The notes below the pieces were generated by a model. That model did no database searches. It saw only the letters and a program-made list of their open reading frames with translations, and had not been told where the DNA came from. The position numbers and the translations under genes are program-made. A stretch of 19,470 bases of DNA from JAFARZ01 sp035651595 (GTDB lineage: Bacteria; Actinomycetota; Actinomycetes; Streptosporangiales; Streptosporangiaceae), in contig DASRFJ010000238.1 in NCBI GenBank assembly GCA_035651595.1, forward strand, positions 1-19,470, given 5' to 3'. This document shows positions 6,196 through 14,900 of the stretch, in pieces; the stretch's first letter is position 1, and every line of letters begins with the position of its first letter.

Positions 6196-7623
6196 ATGAC
6201 GCCCCGCAAACATCAGCCGCTGGCAACGATGTTCGCCGCGTTCACCTCGGAGCGCGTCGCGGACGCGTACGAGCGGCTGCTCCACGTCGGCGGTGTGCCG
6301 AAGGACGACGCCGTTGCCTTCACGGGCGGGGCGGACGTCGTGCGCGCGCTCACCGAGCTGGGCATGGCGCACGTCAGCCCGCACACGCCGGACGGCCCGG
6401 CGACGTTCCAGCCGACCCGTCCCGACCTGGCGCTGCAAGCGGTGCTCGCCGGGATCCTGGCGCGGCTCGTCACCGACACCGAGCGGCTCGGCACCGGGTA
6501 CAGCGCGCTGACCGCGCTGCAAGCACGGCCGGACTACTACGACCGGACCTCACCGCTGGTGGAAGTCACCACCAGCCGACGGGACGTGCTGTCCTGGTCG
6601 CAGGAGCTGATCAATTCCGCGTACCGGGACTGGATGACGCTGGAGACGTTCGTCACCGACATGCCGGTGACCGACGACTACATCGTCGCCCCGGCGCCCG
6701 CGATGAAGCAGAGCGTGCGGGTGCGATCCATCTACGACCGTCCGTTCGTGCAGTCCCGGGCCGGCGCACGGATCATAGGATCGCTGCTGGCCGATGGGCA
6801 GCAGGCTCGGGTGCTCGCCGAACTCCCGATGAAAATGCAGCTCGCGGACGAGAGCTGCGTGCTGCTGCCGCTTACCCCGACTGGGACCGGCGGCGCCATG
6901 CTGGTGCACGCGCGTCCGGTCGTGAGCGCGCTGCGGCAGTATTTCGAGCTGCTCTGGGAGCGCGCGGTGCCGTTCGGCCGTACCGCCGCGGCGCCGGACA
7001 CCTCGCTCACCGGGCGGCAGCAGGACATCCTCGGCCTGCTCGCCCAGGGCCTGACCGACGACGCGATCGCGAGCCGGCTGGGCTGCAGCGCCAAGACCGT
7101 CGGACGGGAGGCGGCCGCCATCTCGGTGCGGCTGGGCGCGACCAGCAGGTTCGCCGCCGGCGCCGCGGCGCAACGCCGCGGCTGGCTGTTAGCCAGAGCG
7201 CCGGGAGAATGGTTGACGGGAGGGGCGAATCGCGCATATCAGGAGGTGTCGCTGTGGGTGAGGTCGCACCGTGGCAGTGGGACGAGGCCACCTGGCGCCG
7301 GCATGCCGAGCATGTCCGGGCGGGCCGCCCGCTGGTGGCCGGCTGGCCGGACGGCGCGCACGTGGCGGTGGCCCTGTCGTTTGATTCCGATCACGAGACG
7401 ATCCCGCTGCGGGACGGGGAGACCGGACCGGGCAGGCTGTCCCAGGGAGAGTACGGGTCGCGGGTGGGCGCCCGGCGGATCCTGGCGCTGCTGGCTGAGC
7501 GCGGGATACCGGCGACCTTCTTCATGCCCGCGGTTTCCGCGCTGTTGCACCCCGATGAGGTGCGCCGTTACGCGGCCGAAGGCCACGAGGTGGGGATGCA
7601 CGGCTGGATCCACGAGCGGATAG
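6196..7623 (+). CDS. TrmB/LuxR-type transcriptional regulator, probably frameshifted at its 3' end
   Basis: From ATG 6196 (ribosome site GAGGGGGGTGGG just upstream), residues 10-90 resemble the degenerate winged-helix (TrmB-like) N-terminus of a large actinobacterial regulator group. A ligand/effector-like middle domain follows. Residues 270-330 form a LuxR/GerE helix-turn-helix (LTGRQQDILGLLAQGLTDDAIASRLG, CSAKTVGREAAAISVRLGA in outline). Relatives end just after the RRGWL seen at 327-331, about 330 aa. Here the frame runs on for 144 residues, antisense-like in quality, inside the deacetylase gene to 7623. A TAG lies one base out of frame at 7190-7192, so a 1-base indel just upstream would give a normal protein. 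Likely a cluster-situated activator of the plus-strand genes that follow. Confidence 0.8.
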   Translation: MTPRKHQPLATMFAAFTSERVADAYERLLHVGGVPKDDAVAFTGGADVVRALTELGMAHVSPHTPDGPATFQPTRPDLALQAVLAGILARLVTDTERLGTGYSALTALQARPDYYDRTSPLVEVTTSRRDVLSWSQELINSAYRDWMTLETFVTDMPVTDDYIVAPAPAMKQSVRVRSIYDRPFVQSRAGARIIGSLLADGQQARVLAELPMKMQLADESCVLLPLTPTGTGGAMLVHARPVVSALRQYFELLWERAVPFGRTAAAPDTSLTGRQQDILGLLAQGLTDDAIASRLGCSAKTVGREAAAISVRLGATSRFAAGAAAQRRGWLLARAPGEWLTGGANRAYQEVSLWVRSHRGSGTRPPGAGMPSMSGRAARWWPAGRTARTWRWPCRLIPITRRSRCGTGRPDRAGCPRESTGRGWAPGGSWRCWLSAGYRRPSSCPRFPRCCTPMRCAVTRPKATRWGCTAGSTSG

Positions 7624-8159
7624 GTAACCTGTCGAGCGCGCAGGAGCGGGAGCTGGCACTGCGAAGCGCCGAAGTCCTGGAAAACAGCACCGGACGTCGC
7701 CCGGTGGGGATCCGGACGCCATCGTGGGACTTCAGTCCCGCGACACTGGGGATCATCAGGGAACTCGGCCTCAGCTACGACTCTTCGCTGATGGCCGACG
7801 ATGAACCGTATGAGATCGTGCAGGACGGCGAACCCACCGGCATTGTGGAGATCCCGGTGGAATGGATCCGCGATGACGCGGTCTACTTCCCGATGGAGCG
7901 CTATTCCGCGCTACGTCCCTATGCCAGTCCGCGCAGCGTGCTGACCATCTGGATCGATGAGTTCGAGGGCGCCTACGCCGACCGGGGTTTGTTCCAGCTG
8001 ACTATGCACCCGCATGTGATCGGGCACCGCTCTCGCATGGCGATCCTCACCGAGCTCATCGACCACATCGCCGCCCGGCAAGGAGTGTGGTTCGCCACCC
8101 ACGCGCAGGTCGCGGACCATGTGCTTTCGCACCCAGGGACGGCCGACGTAACGTCGTAG
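7254..8159 (+). CDS. NodB-fold polysaccharide deacetylase family protein
   Basis: The product is 301 aa. NodB motifs are visible: FDSDHE (D44/D46, catalytic base and metal), the metal-binding H-x3-H in MHGWIHE (H116, H120), RTPSWDFSP (154-162) and MHPHVIGHRS (251-260). The pattern is nearest to the HpPgdA-like branch, whose members act on peptidoglycan or small amide substrates through a divalent metal. No signal peptide or membrane anchor is seen, so a cytosolic N-deacylation or C-N hydrolysis of a pathway intermediate is more likely than wall modification (inference). GTG at 7254 is chosen because AGGAGG lies 7 bases upstream; an in-frame ATG at 7209 has no such site. It is followed after 22 bases by the HD gene. 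Confidence 0.88.
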   Translation: MGEVAPWQWDEATWRRHAEHVRAGRPLVAGWPDGAHVAVALSFDSDHETIPLRDGETGPGRLSQGEYGSRVGARRILALLAERGIPATFFMPAVSALLHPDEVRRYAAEGHEVGMHGWIHERIGNLSSAQERELALRSAEVLENSTGRRPVGIRTPSWDFSPATLGIIRELGLSYDSSLMADDEPYEIVQDGEPTGIVEIPVEWIRDDAVYFPMERYSALRPYASPRSVLTIWIDEFEGAYADRGLFQLTMHPHVIGHRSRMAILTELIDHIAARQGVWFATHAQVADHVLSHPGTADVTS

Positions 8160-8181
8160 GAGCGAGGAAGGACGTGATGCT

Positions 8182-8994
8182 ATGTCCCAGCCACCTTCCA
8201 CACAGGTGCTTCCGCATGAACTGCCGGCTTCGCTGCGAGACGCTGGCCTGACGAACTGGATCCGCGAGCCGCTGGACGACGCGGTCGATCGCCGGCGCCG
8301 CATCATCATGCCGCCGGCCGCGGCGGTCAAGGGCACGCCGGCCGACGGCCATCAGGGCGCCTTGCTGGCCGAGGCCCGCCATGCCGACACGATATTCATG
8401 ATGGGCGACAACCCGGCGCTGCCCACGATGCCGGAACGCCCCACGCTGAAAGACTTCTACCTGCTCAGGTTCGGCCTGGTCCCGCGCATGCACCTGCTGC
8501 AAAGCGCGAAGGTGGCAGCCGGCAACGGGCTCGACGAGAAGATCGTCATGGCGTGTCTGCTGCACGACATAGCGTTCGCCGGGCTGCTGACGGCGAACCA
8601 CGGGTACTGGGGCGCTCAGATGGTCGCCCCGTACGTCGACGAGGAAGTCGCCTGGGCCATCGAGAAGCATGAGGCCCTGCGGTATTTCGCCGACGAGTCC
8701 GTGGGATACACCTATCCCTCGGCATACATCGACTACTTCGGCCCTGACTATAGCCCGCCCGAGTACATCCGCAAGGAGCACGAGGCCGCACGCAAGCACC
8801 GCTGGTACATGACCTCCCGCCTGGTGACGATCAACGACATCTACTCGTTCGACCCGGGGCTGGTCGTGGAGTTCGACGAGTTCGAGGACGTGGTGGGCCG
8901 GAACTTCAAGCAGCCCGCCGAAGGACTCGGCTTCGACGGCTCCCCGGTGGCGCACATGTGGCGGACGATGATCTGGCCGAATAACTTCCTGTGA
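8182..8994 (+). CDS. HD-domain protein; possible PhnZ-like diiron oxygenase
   Basis: The product is 270 aa. A helical HD domain spans about residues 95-225 with candidate ligands H104, H128-D129 (LLHDIAF), H140 (NHGYW), H163 (EKHEALRYF) and D219 (INDIYSFD). Plain HD phosphohydrolases have H-HD-D; the two extra histidines between HD and the last Asp give the six-ligand H-HD-H-H-D pattern of dinuclear HD enzymes. That set includes the mixed-valence diiron oxygenases (PhnZ, MIOX), and the spacings are close to PhnZ as I remember it. Dinuclear phosphohydrolases share it too, so the reaction is open. The first 90 residues match nothing I know. GAGGAAGGA precedes ATG 8182. It belongs to the deacetylase/C-protein series and is a candidate tailoring enzyme for the NRPS product. 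Confidence 0.75.
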   Translation: MSQPPSTQVLPHELPASLRDAGLTNWIREPLDDAVDRRRRIIMPPAAAVKGTPADGHQGALLAEARHADTIFMMGDNPALPTMPERPTLKDFYLLRFGLVPRMHLLQSAKVAAGNGLDEKIVMACLLHDIAFAGLLTANHGYWGAQMVAPYVDEEVAWAIEKHEALRYFADESVGYTYPSAYIDYFGPDYSPPEYIRKEHEAARKHRWYMTSRLVTINDIYSFDPGLVVEFDEFEDVVGRNFKQPAEGLGFDGSPVAHMWRTMIWPNNFL

Positions 8995-11900
8995 GCTAGC
9001 CCGCCGACCCTGATTCCGGCGGCGGCCGCACCGGCGGCCGCACCGGCAGCCGCAACCGGTGAGGTGCGGCGGCGGTTGCCCGCTGCGAACGTGAGGGTGT
9101 GCCGGCACAGAAGTACCCGCTGTCTGTCACGCAGGAACGGCTCGTCGCCATGGACCAAGGTGACGACGGAGGACCGTTCGGCCGCCGGTACCTGATAGTG
9201 TCCGCGCTCCGCGTCACCGGCCCGGTGAATCTCGCGGTGCTCCAGGGCGCACTCGACGACGTGGTCGCGCGCCACGAGGTCCTGCGCACCCTCGTGGTCA
9301 GGGACGCCGATCCGCCTTACCAGCTGGTGTGCCCGCCGTGCCAGGTGCCGCTCGAGGTCGAGGACCTGCCGCCAGTCACCGGCATGTCCCGTGACATGGT
9401 CATCCAGGAGCGGATCGTCCAGGTCCAGGCCGGCACGATCAGCGCACGCGAGGTGCCGCTGCTGCGCGCGCTGCTCTGCCGGATCGACGACCGGGACAGC
9501 GCCCTGTTCCTGACCGTGCACCACTCGATCTCCGACGGCTGGTCGATCCAGGTGATCCTCCGCGACCTCGGGGCTTTTTACGCGGCCCGGATCACCGGCA
9601 CCCCGCCGAAGCTGGCGAAGACGCGGCAGTACCGCGAGTACGCCGAGTGGCAGCGGGCCAGCGCCGCCAGCACGCCCGACGACGGAGCGCTCAGCTACTG
9701 GGCCGGCAAGCTCGACGGAGCGCGGGAATTCGGCATACCGAACGACCACGGGCAGCCGGAGCGGTATTCCAGGCCGTACTCGCTGCACGTCTACAGCATC
9801 GAGGCGGACACCATGGCCGCCGCGGCCCGTCTCGCGAGCGCCACTCGAGGCACCCTGTTCACGGTCCTGCTCGCGGCCATCTACGTGCTCGCGAACCAGC
9901 TCACCGGCGCCACCGACCTGGCGGTGAACGCGGTCACCGCGGGCCGGAACGAGCTTGAGTTCCAGAACACGATCGGCTTGTTCCTCAACGTCGTGCCGTT
10001 CCGGACCGAGATCGCGGACTGCACGAGCTTCCGCGACATCGTCAGGAAGACCAGGGAGACGTTCATCGAGGCTATGGTGCACGAACTGCCGGCCAGCGCG
10101 ATCGAGCAGGCGTTTCCCGACTTCGTCAAGTCGCGCGAGGACAGCCGGATGTCGCGGCTGGCTGTCTTGCAAACGCCGTCGCAGTTCGGCGAGATGGTCC
10201 TGCCCATCGCCGAGGGGGCCAGGGAGATAGCCGAAGCCTTGCTGGAGGAGGCCGAGAGCTCCGACATCCTCGGCGGAACGGAGTGGCACCTGAGCAGCGA
10301 GCCGGACGGCTCGCTGAGCGGCAGCGTGCACTTCCACCTCGACGAATTCGAGGCAAGCACGGTGCGGGGCTGGACGGCCGCGCTCAAGCGGATCCTGGGC
10401 ACCGCCGTCCGTGACCCCGATCGGAACTGGCGGCAGCTGTAACCGCTGACGGTTCAGGTACCCGTCGATGGCGCGTACGGACGAATTGCTCATGAAGGCG
10501 CGCAGGCTGACCTTCACGCCGAGCTGGTCCGCGAGCCTGGCGACGAGCACCGCCGCGAGCAGGGAGTGGCCGCCCAGGTCGAAGAAGCTGTCCTCGACCC
10601 CGACCCGGTCCAGATCCAGGCCCAGCACCTGCGCGAACAGTTCGCACAGCGCCTGCTCCCTGGGGCTGGCGGGAGCCCTGCCGCCACCCGCGGCGTACTC
10701 CGGGGCGGGCAGCGCCCGCCGGTCCAGCTTGCCGTGCTCGTTCAGCGGCAGCGCGTCAAGCAGCACAACCGCCGAAGGCACCATGTAGCCAGGCAGGACC
10801 CGCCCGCACGCCTCCCGCAACCCGGCCGGATCGAGCTCGGCTCCGGGCTCCGGAACGACGTACCCGACCAGCCGCTTGTCCCCGGGCTGGTCCTCCCGCA
10901 CCGCCGCCGCGGCCTGGTGCACGCCGTCCAGGCCGGCCAGCTGCGCCTGGACCTCGCCCAGCTCGATCCGGAACCCGCGCACCTTCACCTGGTCATCGGT
11001 CCGGCCCAGGTACTCGATCTGCCCGTCGGTATTCCACCGGGGGGAACCGTCCCCCCGGACCCCCGCGGCCCACCGGGCCAGGTCCCCGGTCCGGTACATC
11101 CGCTCCCCTGCCGGGCCGTAGGGGCACGCCACGAACCGTTCCGCGGTCAACCCTGGCCGGCCCAGGTACCCCCGCGCCAGACCGGCGCCCGCCACATACA
11201 GCTCCCCGGCCACCCCCGGCGGCACCGGCCGCAGGTTCTCATCCAGCACGAATACCCGGGTGTTCCACATCGGCCGGCCGGCCGGCACCGGGTCAGGAAC
11301 CGCGTCACCCGGGTTGATCTGGTAGTCCAGGCAGCCGACGGTCGCCTCGGTCGGCCCGTACTGGTTGACGATGGCGAGACCGGGGTGCCGCTGGTGCCAT
11401 TCGCGCAGCAGCGCGGCCGGCACCGCCTCTCCGCCGACCATCAGCTGGCCGTCGGGAACCCAGCTCGCGGGGAACCGGGCAAGCAGCGGGAGGTGGCTTG
11501 GCGTCGCCTTGAGGAACGTGAACCCGCCGGCCGCGGCGGCCAGCGCGGGCAGTTCCTCGTCCACCGCGCCCAGGCAGAGCTGCCCGCCGGAAAGCAGGGC
11601 GCCGTACAGCGCGCTGACGCTCCCGTCGAACGACACCGGTGAGACCAGCAGCACTCGGCCGGCCAGGCGCGGGTAGGCCTGCCGGACGCGGGCCAGGTAG
11701 TTCACCAGGCTCGCCTGGGTAACGACCACGCCCTTGGGCCGGCCAGTGGACCCGGAGGTGTAGATCACGTAGGCCGGGTGGCCCGGATGCAGCGGCCGGC
11801 GGCGCTCGCCGTCACCGACGTCGGTGGCGGGGTAGCCCGCGATCACCTCCGCGACCCCGGGGTCATCAAGGACGAGCCGATCCGGCCAGGACCCGGCCAC

Positions 11901-14900
11901 GCCGCTCGTTGTCAGCGTGATCGCCGCCCGGGTGTCGGCCAGCATGAATCCGATGCGGTCCGCCGGGTAGTCGGGGTCGACGGGGACATAGGCCGCGCCG
12001 GACTTGAGCACGGCGAGCAGGGCGACGATCATGTCGAGGGACCGGGGCATGACGACGGCGACCAGACGCTCCGGGCCCGCGCCCAGCGTGATCAGGTGCC
12101 GGGCCAGCCGGTTGGCCCGTGCGTTCAGCTCGCCGTACGTCAGCTCGCCGTAAGTCAGCTCGGCACCGGCGGCGAGGACCGCGGAGGCGTCCGGCGTGCG
12201 GGCGGCCTGCTGCTCGAACAGCTCCGGCAACGTGGCCCGAGGCACGTCCCGTGCCGTATCGTTCCAGCCTTCGAGCAGCCGGTGCTCGGCGCTGGTGAGC
12301 AGGCCGAACTCACCCACCCGGCGGCCTGGATCACGGGCGGCCTGGCGCAGCAGCCGGGTCAGCCGGGCGGCCAGTGCCCGTATGGTCGCGGCGTCGAACA
12401 GGTCCTCGGCATACTCGAAGGAGCCACAGATGCCGGCCGGGCCGCCGTCGGCGTCATAGGTTTGCCGGAACCCCAGCGTCAGGTCGAACTTGGCGCTGAC
12501 GGCGGGTACCGGCTCCGCGGTGATGCGCAGCCCGGGGAGCCGCCACTCCACCGCGGCGACGTCTTCGTCGGCGATCATCACCTGGAACAGCGGATGCCTG
12601 GCCGGGGAACGTACCGGGTTCAGCACCTCGACCAGTTGCTCGAACGGCACTTCCTGCCGGGCATGGGCGGACAGGACCGTTTCCCGTACCCGGCCGAGCA
12701 GCTCACCGAAGCTGGGGTCGCCGGACAGGTCCGCGCGCAGCACCAGCGTGTTCACGAAGAACCCGACCAGGTCATGCATGACCTCGTCGGTCCGCCCCGC
12801 CGCCGGGGCGCCGAGCGGGATGTCGCGGCCGGCGCCCATCCGGGACAGCAGCGCGGCCAGCCCCGCGTGCAGCACCATGAACACCGTCGCCTGATGCTCC
12901 CGCGCCAGCTCACCCAGCGTCGCGTGCAGGCCGGCATCGGCGAGCTGCCACCGGACCGCGCCACCGCGCTGGGACGGCAGCGCCGGGCGCGGCCGGTCGA
13001 ACGGCAGCGCCAGTTCCTCGGGCAGCCCGGCCAGCGCCCGCTGCCAGTAGCCGAGCTGCCCGGACAGCACCCCGCCCTTCCCGCCGAGCAGGTTCCGCTG
13101 CCACAGCGCGTAATCGGCGTACTGCACCGGCAGCGGCGCCCAGGCCGGGGGCCGGCCGTCCCGGCGGGCCTGGTAGGCCGTCGCCAGGTCCGCCATCAAG
13201 TTGTCCATGGACCAGCCGTCACTGGCGATGTGATGGCAGAGCAGCAGCAGCACATGCCCCCGCGCCGCGAGGGTAAACAGCCATGCCCGGATGGGCAGGT
13301 CGGTGGCCAGGTCGAACTCGTACCTGGCCGCCGCCTCGATCATCTGATCCAGTTCTTCCGAACGAGCAGTGGTGATCGTGACCGGAACCGTGGCTTCCCC
13401 CGCACGGATGATGTGCTGATAGGGCTGCCCGTCGTCGACGCCGAATACCGTGCGCAGCGACTCATGCCGCGCCACGACATCGCCAAGAGCGTCGGTGAGC
13501 GCCGCCTGGTCCAGGCGTCCGTGCAGCCGCCACGCGAACGCCACGTTATAGGCAGGACTGGGCCCGTTGAACTGCTCCAGGAACCACAGCCGCTGCTGGG
13601 CGAAGGACAGCGGCAGCCGTTCCGGCCGCCGCTGGGGAACCAGCGCGGGCCGGGCCGCGTCCGCGCCGTCCAGCACCTCGGCCAGCGCCGCGACCGTGGG
13701 GTGCTCGAATACCGCCCGGATGGGCAGTTCGGCGCCGAGCACCGCGCGGATCCGGGACACCAGCCGGGTGGCCAGCAGTGAGTGGCCGCCCAGGTCGAAG
13801 AAACTGTCGTCGGGCCCGACCTGGTCCAGGCCGAGTACCTGCGCGAACACCGCACACAACGCCCGCTCCCCGGCGGTCGCCGGGGATGTCCTGCCTGGCG
13901 TCTTGGTGTAGTCGGGGGCGGGGAGGGCGCGGCGGTCCAGTTTGCCGTTGGCGTTCAGCGGCAGCCGGTCCAGCACGACGATCGCGGCGGGCACCATGTA
14001 ACCGGGCAGGACCGCCGCGGCGGCGGCGCGCAGCGCGGCGGGATCGGGCCGGGCGCCGGAGGCCGGCACGACATAGGCCACCAGCGTGCCGTCACCGGGC
14101 CGGTCGTGGCGCACGGTGACCGCGGCTTGCGCCACCCCCGGCAAGCCGGTCAGGACCGTCTCGAGCTCGCCGGGCTCGATCCGGAACCCGCGGATCTTCA
14201 CTTGCTGGTCGGCCCGGCCCAGGTACTCCAGCTCGCCCGTGGTGTTCCACCGGACCAGGTCCCCGGTCCGGTACATCCGCTCCCCGGGCATCCCGAACGG
14301 GCACGCCACGAACCGCTCCGCGGTCAGCCCGGCCCGGTTCAGGTAGCCGCGGGCCAGTTGCCGGCCCGCCAGGTACAGCTCCCCGGCCACGCCCGCCGGC
14401 ACGAGCCGCAGCGCGGCATCGAGCACGAGCGCCCGGGTGTTTGACACGGGCCGGCCGATCGGCGGGTTTCTCGCCGGGTCTTTGCCTGGGCGGCCCGCGC
14501 GCCAGGCGGTGGCATACACCGTCGCCTCGGTGGGACCGTAGATATTGCGGACCTCGGCGCCGGGCAACGCGGCGCCGACAGCCGCGACGGTGCGTGCGGT
14601 GAGCGCCTCACCGGCCAGCACCACCGTCCGCGCTCTGGCATTCGCGCCGGGCACGGACGGCACCTCCGACAGCACCTCCGACAGCGCCGAAGGCACCCCG
14701 CTGATCAGGCTCCAGTCCCACGCTCTCCCGTCGCTGTCAGCCAGCGTCAGCAGGTCCTGGACCACCTCGATGGTTCCGCCGGAGATCAGCGGGGTGAAGA
14801 TCTCGAACACCGACACGTCGAAGCTCAGCGACGTCGACACCAGTACCTTGGTCAGCTCGGCGGCGGTGAATTCGGCTCGCGCCCAGCACAGCAGCCCGGC

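Noticed and set aside
6138..7253. Long upstream extension of the deacetylase frame through the LuxR gene
   Set aside because: The upstream part is an out-of-frame reading of the regulator; a proper ribosome site and family homology place the deacetylase start at 7254.
11778..13781. Long plus-strand open frames opposite the NRPS (also 10566-11642, 14910-16052, 16074-17444)
   Set aside because: They are antisense shadows of a high-GC gene: Arg/Gly/Gln/His-rich, no motifs, repeated similarly opposite each module.
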